Translations under genes and position numbers: made by a program | NCBI GenBank assembly: GCA_022795445.1 | Contig: JAAWGR010000014.1 | Span: 1-50,423 of the forward strand | Direction of reading: 5' to 3' | Source: Oscillibacter sp. | GTDB taxonomy: Bacteria > Bacillota > Clostridia > Oscillospirales > Oscillospiraceae | Length of the DNA: 50,423 bases | Shown: piece by piece, positions 1 to 8,398 of the stretch | Layout of the letters: every line of letters begins with the position of its first letter | Numbering within the stretch: position 1 is the stretch's first letter | The notes under the pieces: model-generated | Database searches by the model: none | Seen by the model: only the letters and a program-made list of their open reading frames with translations | What the model was told of the DNA's origin: nothing

Positions 1-94
1 TTCATTGCTTCCCAGCAATGCGGGGCGCACCTGCGGTGGGCGCGCCTCGCGGCGCGGAACGTTTGATTTCAGCTATTCCATAGCTGGTAGATTT

Positions 95-266
95 GAACCC
101 CCCATTTTCTCTTTTTCTTGGCGAAGAAAAAGAGAAAAAGACGCCCCTGCGGGGGCGTTTTAGGCCCGGTGGAATCCTTCTGTGCCTACTTTTTCACACG
201 AGAAGACCACACGGATTTGGCGTGCCTCTCCTTCCGCTGTCGCTGCTACGGGGGCTGTTGGGGGAC
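95..266 (+). repeat. Interspersed repeat element, copy 1
   Basis: The element starts with GAACCCCCC and a 15-bp perfect hairpin (arms 105-119 and 124-138, loop GGCG). A GC hairpin (gacgcccc/ggggcgtt) follows, then a body containing the motif gagaagaccacacggatttgg. The same order of motifs, highly similar in sequence, occurs on the minus strand at 12905-13170. Copy 3 carries about 30 extra bases after the first hairpin that are also found in copy 2. No transposase or protein-like frame is present. Confidence 0.85.
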
Positions 267-334
267 GGTTCGTCTAACGTTTCGCATTCTGGCAGTTCGC
301 AGAATTTATCGATAGAAAGTAGAGAGCGATAGAA

Positions 335-524
335 GTACAACCTACAGCGGGCACCGCAGAGCGACAGCGGCGGTAGACGCAGAGTCAAGTCCGTGTGAAC
401 TTCTCGTGTTGAACGGTACAACCCGGCAGCAAACACGGCACCTCACAGCGCTCTTTTCTCTTTGGACCGTGAACGGCCCGTTTCTCTTTTCTCTCGCCAG
501 AGAAAAGAGAAATGGGGGGTTCAA
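335..524 (-). repeat. Interspersed repeat element, copy 2 (diverged)
   Basis: Read on the minus strand it begins with GAACCCCCC and a 14-bp hairpin (arms 481-494 and 499-512) whose sequence differs from copy 1 but keeps full pairing. A segment matching cgggccgttcacggtccaaa follows, then a diverged body with gagaagttcacacggacttg. Copy 1 is oriented head-on towards it. The candidate promoter of the gene at 725 begins about 100 bp beyond its hairpin end. Confidence 0.75.
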
Positions 525-627
525 ACCTCCCAGCCATGGGAATGGCTGAAATCAATGCTCCGCGCCGCCAGGCGCGCCCACCGCAGGTGCGCCCCCCATT
601 GCTGGGAAGCAATGAAAAAAGAATTGC

Positions 628-656
628 TTTACTTATTTGGAAAGTACCGTTATAAT
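628..656 (+). promoter_or_regulatory. Candidate sigma-A promoter for the membrane protein at 725
   Basis: TTTACT (628-633), a 17-bp spacer and TATAAT (651-656). It lies just outside the inverted-repeat element and about 70 bp before the chosen start codon. Confidence 0.65.
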
Positions 657-724
657 GAGTAGGGTTTTAGAAAATATCCCAAGGCCGGTTGCGGGTTGAA
701 ATGCCGGCAGAAAGGATCTTTGCT

Positions 725-1570
725 ATGAATAAACAATATGCGCTGCCCTTAACGGCCGCGCTGGGCGCTGCTGCCGCTTTCGTACTGCGGCTCCTGCAAA
801 ACCATACCGGCTTTGAACCTGATACCGGGCTCCCTATCCCCCACCACTTCTCCGCCCTTGCCCTCCTTGCACTCTTTATCATTTTATGCGCCGCCTTGTT
901 CGCCACTTCCCGCGCCCTCCCCCAAGAGGAAGACGCCGCTTACCCCTTTCCCGTCGAAAACCCAGGCCTTCTTACCTTGCCCGTTATCGGCATCTTCCTC
1001 ATGGCCCTCAGCGGCGCCGCTGACCTCGCAGAAGCCCTGGGCCTCCTTCCTGAAAACCTCGTCTCCTCCCAGCATGCCCTCTACAGCATCCTCCGGGAAG
1101 GCGGACTCGGCTTCTCTGCCACTACCCAGCTCATACTGGGTATCCTCACCCTCGCCGCCGCCGGCGCACTCTTCTGGGGCCTGCTCGCCTGCCGCCGGAA
1201 CTCCATCAAAGCCCCTACCAATGCCCTCCTTCTGCCAGTGGCCGCTCTGGTCATCCGGGTGGTGCTCACCTATCGGCTCGATTCCGTTAACCCTTCGCTG
1301 CAGCTTTACTACATTGAACTGCTCGCCTTGGTCTTCCTGACCTTGGCTTTCTATCGCCTCTCCTCCTTCGCCTTCCAGGTAGGACAGATCCGCCGCTTTG
1401 CCTTTTACACCGGAGCCGCTGTCATCCTCTCCGCCGCTTCCTTGGCCGACGGCAATACCTATCTGTCCTCTCTCCTTTTATACGCAGGCAGCGCCTTAAC
1501 CCTCCTCGGCTTTCTGCTTCTGCGGCTCAGCGTCCCAGAACCGGAAGGACCAGACCCCTTTATACCATGA
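725..1570 (+). CDS. Polytopic membrane protein of unknown function
   Basis: A 281-residue protein consisting almost entirely of hydrophobic helices, roughly six to eight membrane spans by eye. There is a short positively charged N-terminus and an acidic, proline-rich C-terminal tail (PEPEGPDP). I do not recognise the family and assign no function. The ATG at 725 is preferred over an in-frame start at 689 because gaaagga stands 8-9 bases upstream and a promoter ends at 656. It is monocistronic: a repeat element lies upstream and a strong hairpin terminator begins directly after the stop codon. The convergent alpha-galactosidase gene starts on the other side of that terminator. Codon choice is C-ending and typical of the neighbouring genes. 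Confidence 0.75.
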   Translation: MNKQYALPLTAALGAAAAFVLRLLQNHTGFEPDTGLPIPHHFSALALLALFIILCAALFATSRALPQEEDAAYPFPVENPGLLTLPVIGIFLMALSGAADLAEALGLLPENLVSSQHALYSILREGGLGFSATTQLILGILTLAAAGALFWGLLACRRNSIKAPTNALLLPVAALVIRVVLTYRLDSVNPSLQLYYIELLALVFLTLAFYRLSSFAFQVGQIRRFAFYTGAAVILSAASLADGNTYLSSLLLYAGSALTLLGFLLLRLSVPEPEGPDPFIP

Positions 1571-1605
1571 AAAAGCGGCGCGCTGCGGTGCGCCGCTTTT
1601 TTGCG
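1571..1605. terminator. Bidirectional intrinsic terminator
   Basis: Stem agcggcgc..gcgccgct with A residues on the left and T residues on the right. It can end both the membrane-protein gene (+) and the alpha-galactosidase gene (-). Confidence 0.85.
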
Positions 1606-1644
1606 CCAAAAAAGAACGCCAGGAAATTCCCGGCGTTCCCGCAA

Positions 1645-3822
1645 TTATTCTGCTTCCAAAACAAGCTGCATACTTTGATAATCATTCAACAAAATCGGCA
1701 CCGGATAGCCTACTTGCATCAGCACATCGCCCCGGTAGGATTCTTTCCCGTTTACACGGTAGCACAAATCCGGGTCCAACCCCTTGAGACGCAGTGTGGA
1801 AAAGGGAGGCGCGGCGTGCATCGTCCCCGTCACCAGGGACACCAACGCCCGCCGGCGGTCAGGGGCTACATGCGCCCAGGCAGTATACGGCCCCTCGTCA
1901 AAGGGACTGGAAAGACGGTAATAATCGCCGCTTTCTACCAAATCCCAATGCTCCTTATACTGCTGTACCTGCCGAGCGATGGTTTCCCGCTCCTCCCCGG
2001 TAACCGTACCAAGGTCCATCTCATATCCAAAGGTACCGGACATTGCCACCACGCCCCGCGTCTCCATCGGCGTGGCATGTCCCGTTTGGCCGTTGGGAAC
2101 CGCCGAAACATGCGCCCCCATGGTACTGGCAGGATAGCAGAACGATGTGCCGTATTGAATGCGCAGACGGTCTACGGCATCGGTGTTATCGCTGCACCAG
2201 ATCTGCGGGGTATAATAGAGCATCCCTGCGTCAAAGCGTCCGCCGCCGCCGCTGCATCCCTCGATAAAGAGGTCCGGATAGCGCGTCCGCAGACGCTCTA
2301 AAACTTCATACAGCCCCAACACATAACGGTGATAAGCCTCCCCCTGGCGGTCAGGCGGCAGCGCCGCCGACCAGACGTCAGACAGGCTGCGGTTCATGTC
2401 CCATTTGATGTAGCTGATGTCCGCGCTGTCCAGGACCTGGCACATGGCTTTGCAGATATAGTCCCGGACATCCTCCCGGGTGAAGTCCAGCACCAGCTGG
2501 CTGCGCCCCCGAGTCTGAGGCCGTCCCGGCACACCCAGCGCCCAATCGGGATGGGCCCGGTAAAGCGCGCTGTCCTCGCTCACCATCTCCGGTTCCACCC
2601 AGAGGCCGAACTTCATCCCCAAAGCCTGGATACGCGGTACCAGAGCCTCCAAACCGCCGGGCAGTTTCTTCAAGTTTACCGACCAGTCGCCCAGACCGCT
2701 GAGGTCCGTGTCTCGGCTGCCGAACCAGCCGTCATCCATAACAAACATCTCGATGCCCAGGCCCACGGCCCCTTGCGCAATCTCCACCAGTTTCTCAGCG
2801 TCAAAATGAAACTCCGTCGCCTCCCAGTTGTTGATCAGCACCGGACGGCGCGTTCCCTTCAGCGGGTCCCGGATCAGGTGCTCCCGGATGGCGCGGTGGT
2901 ATTGATGGGTCATAGGGGCAAAGCCGTCCGGCGAGCAGACCAAGGCGGCTTCCGGCGTGGTGAACGCCTCGCCTGGAGCCAGGGTATAGCAGAAGTGGTA
3001 GGGGTTGATCCCCATGACCAGGCGGTTGTTTTCCAGATGGGTACGCTCCGCGGCGGCCTCAAAGTTACCGCTGTAGAGGAGCATCGCGCCGTAGCAGAGG
3101 CCATGGTCTTCCGCGGCGTCGTGGGCGCAGAGCATAACGAAGGGGTTATGGTGGTGGCTGGACGTTCCCCGGACGCTTCCCACGCTCTGCACGCCGTGGC
3201 GCAGGGGGGTACGGTGGGGGCAGCGTTCCATCACATGGCAGCCGTCGAAGGTGACAAAATCCCAATCGCCGCCGTCGAAGTCCAGGCACAGCGACGCGGC
3301 GCGGCGGAGCCTGACCGGCTTGTCCCCCTTATTGACCACCCGGACCGCCCGGGTAATCAGGTCCCGCTCCTCCAGCACGCCGTAGTACAATTCCACCCCC
3401 ACATGGGCAGCGGCGTCTTCCAGGAAGACCACCAAAGTCTCCCACTCCTCTCCGCCGAAGAACGCAGGCAAACCCTCCAAGGCATATTTGCCGCTGCGGC
3501 GCTCATAGCCAATACAGCGCAGGTCGGCCAGATGGCTCCCATCTTGAGGTTCCAGCTCTAGGGAAGGGATGCGGTAGTCGCCCACGCCGCAGGAGGAATA
3601 CTCTTGCGGCAGGGTATCCAGCGAATACTCGCGCCAGTCCCCCGCTTCGCTGGGATTGGGGGAAAAGCCCCGATCCGCGTAGCGGATAGGGTAAGACAGG
3701 TCTGCGTCGCCGACGCGTGCGCCGTAATAGGTATGCAAAAGCACACGGTACGCATCGGCCTTCATCTGGTAACTCGTGCGGCGGGTGTGCAGGGTAAAAA
3801 CGTGATCCTTGATGACAATCAT
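1645..3822 (-). CDS. Alpha-galactosidase, glycoside hydrolase family 36
   Basis: Hydrolyses terminal alpha-1,6-galactose from melibiose, raffinose or stachyose-type oligosaccharides, probably in the cytoplasm since no signal peptide is visible. At 725 aa it has the usual GH36 length. The retaining-enzyme motifs are present: KWDMNR with the nucleophile Asp at about residue 475, and CSDNTDA with the acid/base Asp at about residue 545. FVMDDGWFG and the N-terminal beta-sandwich region are also visible. The frame is open further upstream, but MIVIKDHVF at 3822 matches the family N-terminus and has a G-rich ribosome site. It is the last gene of the sugar-uptake locus, with its own promoter at 3859-3887. 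The symbol (agaN, melA or rafA) cannot be chosen from sequence alone. Confidence 0.95.
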   Translation of the reverse strand: MIVIKDHVFTLHTRRTSYQMKADAYRVLLHTYYGARVGDADLSYPIRYADRGFSPNPSEAGDWREYSLDTLPQEYSSCGVGDYRIPSLELEPQDGSHLADLRCIGYERRSGKYALEGLPAFFGGEEWETLVVFLEDAAAHVGVELYYGVLEERDLITRAVRVVNKGDKPVRLRRAASLCLDFDGGDWDFVTFDGCHVMERCPHRTPLRHGVQSVGSVRGTSSHHHNPFVMLCAHDAAEDHGLCYGAMLLYSGNFEAAAERTHLENNRLVMGINPYHFCYTLAPGEAFTTPEAALVCSPDGFAPMTHQYHRAIREHLIRDPLKGTRRPVLINNWEATEFHFDAEKLVEIAQGAVGLGIEMFVMDDGWFGSRDTDLSGLGDWSVNLKKLPGGLEALVPRIQALGMKFGLWVEPEMVSEDSALYRAHPDWALGVPGRPQTRGRSQLVLDFTREDVRDYICKAMCQVLDSADISYIKWDMNRSLSDVWSAALPPDRQGEAYHRYVLGLYEVLERLRTRYPDLFIEGCSGGGGRFDAGMLYYTPQIWCSDNTDAVDRLRIQYGTSFCYPASTMGAHVSAVPNGQTGHATPMETRGVVAMSGTFGYEMDLGTVTGEERETIARQVQQYKEHWDLVESGDYYRLSSPFDEGPYTAWAHVAPDRRRALVSLVTGTMHAAPPFSTLRLKGLDPDLCYRVNGKESYRGDVLMQVGYPVPILLNDYQSMQLVLEAE

Positions 3823-3858
3823 AAAAAACCCCCGATAACAATCAATCCGGCTGTGGCA

Positions 3859-3887
3859 ATTGTAAGCGATTTGCGCCCTGGATGCAA
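3859..3887 (-). promoter_or_regulatory. Promoter of the alpha-galactosidase gene, with a cre-like site
   Basis: On the minus strand TTGCAT (3882-3887), a 17-bp spacer and TACAAT (3859-3864). The spacer contains TGTAAGCGATTTGC (3861-3874), close to the CcpA catabolite-response consensus TGWAANCGNTNWCA. Glucose repression by CcpA is therefore plausible, as inference. Confidence 0.6.
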
Positions 3888-3907
3888 CTGTGAGGACGTA
3901 TAAATTC

Positions 3908-3962
3908 TGCCGCCGTCCAGGCGCCGGGAACTGTCCAAAATAACAGTCCCGGACGGCTTTCG
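3908..3962. other. Long imperfect hairpin between permease and alpha-galactosidase genes
   Basis: gccgtcc..ggacggc enclosing gggaactgt..acagtccc. No T-run follows on either strand, so it may be an RNA-processing or stabilising hairpin for the upstream transporter mRNA rather than a terminator. Confidence 0.4.
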
Positions 3963-4068
3963 CCGGTGCCGAGACTGTTACAGTGGGAGCTTTGGGATTT
4001 CTGTCAGCCATGCGTTCGGCATGCTGCAAAGCTCTTTGTCTGGTTCTTTTTCCGGAGGAAACCGCGGT

Positions 4069-4911
4069 TTACTTGCCGCCGGTACCGGCAATGCCTTCCA
4101 CAAACTGGCGCTGGAAGATCAGATACAAAACGATCATTGGCAGCATCGCCAGGAGGGAACCGGCCATCAGCACAGGGAAGTTCGTAGTGAACTGTCCCTT
4201 TAGGGTAGAAAGGCCAGAAGACAGGGTCATCATATCCAAATCGGAGTTCACGACCAGGGGCCACATCAAATCGCCGTATGCAAACACGGCAGTAAAGATG
4301 GTCAAAGCCGCAACGGAAGTGCCTGTCAGGGGGAACATGACCTTATAGAATGTCTGCCACTGGTTGCACCCGTCCAGGAAGGCGGCCTCACCAATCTCGG
4401 TGGGAATGCCCATATAGGTCTGCCGCAGGAAGAAGGTGCCGAAAGCGCTGACAATACCCGGAAAGACTAGGGCGAAAATTGTGTTTGCCATGCCCAGCTT
4501 TGCTACCATCTGATACTGAGGGATGATGAAAATCTGGCTGGGCAGGGACATCTGCACCAGGACGATGGCAAAGAGCAGGTTCTTGCCCCGGAACTTTAGT
4601 TTCGCAAATGCATAGCCTGCCATCGAGCTGAACGCAATCGCGCACACCACGCGCCAGAACACCATCAGCGCGGTGTTCAGATACAGCCGTCCAAAGGGCA
4701 GGCTGGCAATGGCGTCCTTGAAGTTGTCGAATATGATATTTGCAGGGAAAATCGTGGGCGGGATCTGCATACTTTCCGGCACGGTCTTGGAGCTGGTGAG
4801 GATCATCCACACGAAGGGGAAGATCATAATGAGCGCACCGATAATCAGCACCACATAAGTAATCGCAGTTGTCATTTTGCGGGAACGTTCCAAAGAAGCT
4901 GTGCTTTTCAT
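4069..4911 (-). CDS. Carbohydrate ABC transporter permease, MalG type (CUT1)
   Basis: An integral-membrane subunit of a binding-protein-dependent sugar importer. The 280-aa length, about six membrane helices and the EAA loop IGEAAFLDGCNQWQTFYKV identify the MalG/MsmG/RafG group. The loop contacts the ATPase. The start has a strong aaggagg site 7 bases upstream. It lies 12 bp downstream of the partner permease gene. With that permease, the lipoprotein at 5839 and the ATPase at 8399 it forms a complete importer. The adjacent alpha-galactosidase points to alpha-galactosides as substrate. Family assignment is firm; the substrate is inference. Confidence 0.93.
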   Translation of the reverse strand: MKSTASLERSRKMTTAITYVVLIIGALIMIFPFVWMILTSSKTVPESMQIPPTIFPANIIFDNFKDAIASLPFGRLYLNTALMVFWRVVCAIAFSSMAGYAFAKLKFRGKNLLFAIVLVQMSLPSQIFIIPQYQMVAKLGMANTIFALVFPGIVSAFGTFFLRQTYMGIPTEIGEAAFLDGCNQWQTFYKVMFPLTGTSVAALTIFTAVFAYGDLMWPLVVNSDLDMMTLSSGLSTLKGQFTTNFPVLMAGSLLAMLPMIVLYLIFQRQFVEGIAGTGGK

Positions 4912-4923
4912 TCCAACCCCTCC

Positions 4924-5817
4924 TTACACATCGTAGTTGACCCACTTCTTTTGGCCAAGGAACTGGATCACAGTCACTGCGCCGATCAAGAAAACGGTCC
5001 AGATGACAATGGCAGAACCGTAGCCGCGCTCACCGGCTACAAAGGACGAGCGGTAGAACAGGTACATCAGGCTTTGCATATCCACCAGCGCCGGGTTGGT
5101 TTCGTCCGCCATCATGTAAATCAGGTCGTACACCTTCATGGATGCCATCAGGCGCATGATCAGCACGGAAAAAAGGGTGGGGGAGATCATAGGAATCGTG
5201 ATATGGAAGAACTGGGTCACTTTGCTGGCGCCGTCAATATCCGCAGCCTCATAGTAAGACTTGGAGATATTCTGAAGGCCTGCCAGAAGAAGCACGGCGT
5301 CATAGCCAATGCTGCTCCAGATGGAGACAATGGCGATGGCAATGATTGCAGTTTTTGGATCAGTGATCCACTGAATCTTTGCGCCCAGCATCTGGTTGAG
5401 GATGCCGTACTCGCCGTTGAAAATCCAGCGCCAGACCATAGCCACAGCAGCGGGGGCGCACACCAGGGGCAGGAAAAAGATGGTGCGGAAGCCGCCTTTG
5501 AACTTAATCTTTGCGTTCAGCAGAATGGCCACAAACAGGGCCAATGCAATGCCCACAGGCACCGTCAGAATACAGAAGAACACGGTGTTCCAGGTAGCCT
5601 TCCAGAATTCGGCGCTGCTGAACATGTTGATATAGTTGCCAATGCCGATAAACCTATAATGTCCAAAGCCCAGGTGTTCGCAGAAGCTGGCGTAGAGCGT
5701 TTGGATAAAGGGCCACAGGTTCAGGATTACCAAGCCGATGATTGTGGGGGCAATCATGATCCAGCCCCAATTTTCTTCCCGCCGTGCGGCGGCAGACAGT
5801 TTCTCTCCCTTGTTCAC
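4924..5817 (-). CDS. Carbohydrate ABC transporter permease, MalF type (CUT1)
   Basis: The second membrane subunit of the sugar importer: 297 aa, about six helices, with the EAA-like loop YYEAADIDGASKVTQFFHI. It resembles the short MsmF/RafF/UgpA permeases without the large periplasmic domain of enteric MalF. I chose the GTG at 5817 because gggaggagg stands about 8 bases upstream. A TTG at 5838 is in frame but overlaps the ribosome site and lacks its own. The gene follows the binding-protein gene after 21 bp, consistent with one mRNA for binding protein and permeases. Confidence 0.92.
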   Translation of the reverse strand: MNKGEKLSAAARREENWGWIMIAPTIIGLVILNLWPFIQTLYASFCEHLGFGHYRFIGIGNYINMFSSAEFWKATWNTVFFCILTVPVGIALALFVAILLNAKIKFKGGFRTIFFLPLVCAPAAVAMVWRWIFNGEYGILNQMLGAKIQWITDPKTAIIAIAIVSIWSSIGYDAVLLLAGLQNISKSYYEAADIDGASKVTQFFHITIPMISPTLFSVLIMRLMASMKVYDLIYMMADETNPALVDMQSLMYLFYRSSFVAGERGYGSAIVIWTVFLIGAVTVIQFLGQKKWVNYDV

Positions 5818-5838
5818 AGAAAGGTCCTCCTCCCTCAA

Positions 5839-7128
5839 TTAGTTTTCTTCGTATCTGTCCGCGATTGCCTGCATAGCCGCCAGTTGAGCGTCAATATCCG
5901 CGCCGTTGTAAATCTTGACCATCTCGTCGGCGACCAGGGCTTTCCACTTCCGGCGGCTGGCGTTGTTGATGTACTGGACGCAGGTGTCAAACTGGTCGTA
6001 GCAGACCTGCACGTCAATCAGATAATCAAACTTTTTGAACTCGGTGGTCCAGGAATCCTCCAGCCCTATGTAGGCAGGAATGGCTGCGCCGGACTCGCCC
6101 TGAATCCGCTGGCCCTCCTCGCTGCCGAAGAAGCGGAGCACGTCTTTCACCAGCTCCAAATTCTTGCCCCGGGCAGCGGTCGCATAGCAAAGGCCGTTTG
6201 AAATAGTAGCCTTGCCATCGCCAGAGGCAGGATTGGGACAGGCGGGCAGGGGAGCGATGTCCCATTTGCCAACCATATCCGGGTAGTTCTTCAGCTCGTT
6301 CAGCAGGTTCCAGGAGCCTTCAAAGAACATGGAGCCGATCTCAGAGAAGAACGCTGTGCCAGGGGTGGTTTCTGTAAAGTAGTTCTGGTCAGGGCACCAA
6401 TCGTTTTTCTGGAGATTTACGTAGTATTTGATGGCGTCAGCGGTGGCAGGTTCTGTGTACCCGGCGTGAAGGTTGGTTTCCGGGTCCAGGATGTAGCCGC
6501 CGTTTTGGTAGACGAAGTTCCAGTAGCCAATCTGCTCGTCGTTGTAAGCCAGGTAGCCGTACTTGCCGGTGGCGTCGTAAATCTTCTGGGAGGCGTCGGT
6601 CAGGTCGTCCCAGGTCCAGGTATCATCCGGATAGGATACGCCGGCCTGGTCGAACATTTCCTTGTTGTAGACCAAAACGATGTTGTCCTTATCCTTGGGA
6701 ACGCCGTATATCCGGCCATCTGTGCCGCTGGCATTACCAATGGAGATGTCAGAAAAATGGTTCGCATAGTAATTTGAGTCCTCGCTGGCATAAAGATCCG
6801 TTACGTCGGCCAGGATGCCGAAATCTGCGTAGTACAGGATCTGGTCGGTGTGCATCCAGAAGATATCGGGCATGGTGTTGCTTTCGGCGGCGGCCTCCAG
6901 CTTCGTCCAGTACTCGCTCCAACTGGTGACCTGCACATCAATCACCACATCGGGGTTGACGTTGGCGGTGTAAGCGTCGCACATCGCCTTCATTCCGTCG
7001 CGCTGGGCCACGTCCCAGATCTGGAACGTCAAATGGGTCTTGCCGTCTGACGCGCCGCAGCCGGTCATAGACAGCAGCAGCGTCAGCGCCAGGACGACCG
7101 CCATTACGCAGGGTGCTTTTTTCTTCAT
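5839..7128 (-). CDS. Extracellular sugar-binding lipoprotein of an ABC importer
   Basis: A 429-aa solute-binding protein of the family 1 type (MalE/MsmE-like). A lipoprotein signal runs MKKKAPC.. through a hydrophobic core to the lipobox MTGC, so the mature protein would be anchored to the membrane exterior through Cys. Family-typical segments include LTFQIWD near the start and a WTWDDLTD-like stretch. It captures the oligosaccharide and delivers it to the permeases encoded just downstream. The ATG has a tagaggag ribosome site, and a promoter lies at 7186-7214. An alpha-galactoside ligand is inferred from the GH36 gene in the locus. Confidence 0.93.
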   Translation of the reverse strand: MKKKAPCVMAVVLALTLLLSMTGCGASDGKTHLTFQIWDVAQRDGMKAMCDAYTANVNPDVVIDVQVTSWSEYWTKLEAAAESNTMPDIFWMHTDQILYYADFGILADVTDLYASEDSNYYANHFSDISIGNASGTDGRIYGVPKDKDNIVLVYNKEMFDQAGVSYPDDTWTWDDLTDASQKIYDATGKYGYLAYNDEQIGYWNFVYQNGGYILDPETNLHAGYTEPATADAIKYYVNLQKNDWCPDQNYFTETTPGTAFFSEIGSMFFEGSWNLLNELKNYPDMVGKWDIAPLPACPNPASGDGKATISNGLCYATAARGKNLELVKDVLRFFGSEEGQRIQGESGAAIPAYIGLEDSWTTEFKKFDYLIDVQVCYDQFDTCVQYINNASRRKWKALVADEMVKIYNGADIDAQLAAMQAIADRYEEN

Positions 7129-7442
7129 AACTCCACTCCTCTATCACGTTTTTACTGCGTATAGAAACGTATTCCCACTACAAAAATATAATACCGATTT
7201 TACCCCTTTGTAAATAGACTGGATGCGGCGCAATATACCCAAAAGCTAGAAGTAACAAAATATATGCAGGTAATACAACATCATAACATATTTTTGGAAA
7301 TTTCGTAAATATTACCCACAAAACCCCATATTCATTTAGTTACTTTGCCGGTTTCTTCGTAAAAAAAGTAACAGACCAGCCATAATCTGGCAGACCCGGC
7401 CTCAAAAACGGCATTGGGTTTATGTCGCTTTGTGCAGTAATC
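7129..7442. other. AT-rich intergenic region upstream of the binding-protein gene
   Basis: A 314-bp gene-free stretch, clearly more AT-rich than the surroundings. It contains the candidate promoter at 7186-7214 and the sequence tagaaacgtattcc around 7162-7175, which may be a regulator or LacI/CcpA-like site. No small ORF with a good ribosome site was seen. Confidence 0.5.
7186..7214 (-). promoter_or_regulatory. Candidate promoter of the sugar-binding-protein operon
   Basis: On the minus strand TTTACA (7209-7214), a 17-bp spacer and TTATAT (7186-7191), with overlapping TATTAT as an alternative -10. It is a likely target of the AraC-type regulator encoded immediately upstream. Confidence 0.5.
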
Positions 7443-8294
7443 CTACCAGAGGGCCGGTCCGTTTTGCAGGCGGGAACGCTTGCGCCGGGGAACGCCTTCC
7501 AGGTATTCACTGGGGGACATTCCCGTTTCCCGGCGGAAAACTTTGGCAAAGTAATTTGCGTTTGCAAATCCGGAAGCCTCTGCGGCGTAAGTAATCGACG
7601 CATCTTCCTCCTGGAGCAGCAGCTTTGCGTAAGAAATCCGCACTTGGGTAATATATTTGCCCGGGGAAATGCCGGTTTTCCGCGAAAAGCTGCGGCTCAG
7701 GTGGGCCTTGGAAACTTCCAGACGTTCCGCCAGCTCATCCAGGCCTTCCAAAAACGGGAATTCCTCTTGGATGATGGCGATCGCGGATTCCACCAGCTCT
7801 GGCAACTCTCCCGCCGTCTGTTCGCTCCGCAGCTTCACCAGCAGGTTATAGGCCCGTGCAGAGGCGGCTTCGCCGCTGACAGCGCCATATTCATCCTCAA
7901 TTACGGTAAGGGGGAGGATGTTTTCCCGCACCACCGCTGCGCCGCAGCGGAACACCGCCACACTGCTGGACAGCTCCAAAAGCCGCCCGGCGGCGTCGCC
8001 CTCCAAACGGACGATAATGCACAGGCATTCCGAAACTGCCTGCAAGTCCCAGGCGTAGCCGGGGCTGAGGGCCATGACTTGCCCTGCCTCCAAAAGGATG
8101 GAGCGGGGATAAGAGGAAACGGTTGCGTTGCCCTGTACAGCGGCAATCAGCGTATAGCACTCCGGGCAGCCGGGGTCCTGGTGGAGGGTCCCGGCAGAAA
8201 GGGGGAGAATCTGCGCCAACGGCATAGCCAACAGGCCGCGGACCGTCTGGTCCGCAGCGGCGGGCTTAATTTCACGCGGCTCCATCTGGCGCAT
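7443..8294 (-). CDS. AraC-family transcriptional regulator
   Basis: A 283-aa regulator. The C-terminal about 100 residues hold the double helix-turn-helix DNA-binding domain; helix signatures include KAHLSRSFSRKTG and the family signature region ANYFAKVFRRETGMSPSEYL. The N-terminal part is compatible with a cupin-like sugar-sensing domain. It lies between the ATPase gene and the binding-protein gene of the alpha-galactoside locus, all on the same strand. It probably activates the transporter and GH36 genes when substrate is present, as MsmR/RafR-type regulators do. The ribosome site aagggga precedes the ATG by 7 bases. Confidence 0.92.
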   Translation of the reverse strand: MRQMEPREIKPAAADQTVRGLLAMPLAQILPLSAGTLHQDPGCPECYTLIAAVQGNATVSSYPRSILLEAGQVMALSPGYAWDLQAVSECLCIIVRLEGDAAGRLLELSSSVAVFRCGAAVVRENILPLTVIEDEYGAVSGEAASARAYNLLVKLRSEQTAGELPELVESAIAIIQEEFPFLEGLDELAERLEVSKAHLSRSFSRKTGISPGKYITQVRISYAKLLLQEEDASITYAAEASGFANANYFAKVFRRETGMSPSEYLEGVPRRKRSRLQNGPALW

Positions 8295-8398
8295 AATGAC
8301 ATCCCCTTATAGAAACGCCAGCCGGGCGGCGGAGGTGTGAGGACGCCGCCCAGCAACGTATACAGCTCTTCGTAAAATGGACAGCCCCTGTTGGGCGC

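Larger units (their letters stand above)
1..614. repeat. Long imperfect inverted repeat made of two tail-to-tail element copies
   Basis: The first about 133 bases and the last about 135 bases of this stretch are diverged reverse complements. Both contain the CATTGC-TTCCCA-GCAATG palindrome, the run ggcgcacctgcggtgggcgc, a small AGC..GCT hairpin and the GAACCCCCC motif beside a long pyrimidine/purine hairpin. Between the arms lie the two element bodies described separately. No convincing coding sequence is seen; short frames starting with MAKKKRKR-like peptides simply translate the purine arm of the hairpin. The left edge coincides with the window edge, so the repeat may extend further left. 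Confidence 0.85.

Noticed and set aside
93..332. MAKKKRKR-like short proteins within the repeats
   Set aside because: They only translate the hairpin arms, have no consistent ribosome site, and their reading frames are not kept between copies.
2329..3561. Long open frame opposite the alpha-galactosidase gene
   Set aside because: It is the antisense shadow of a GC-rich GH36 gene with verified catalytic motifs; no ribosome site or known family.
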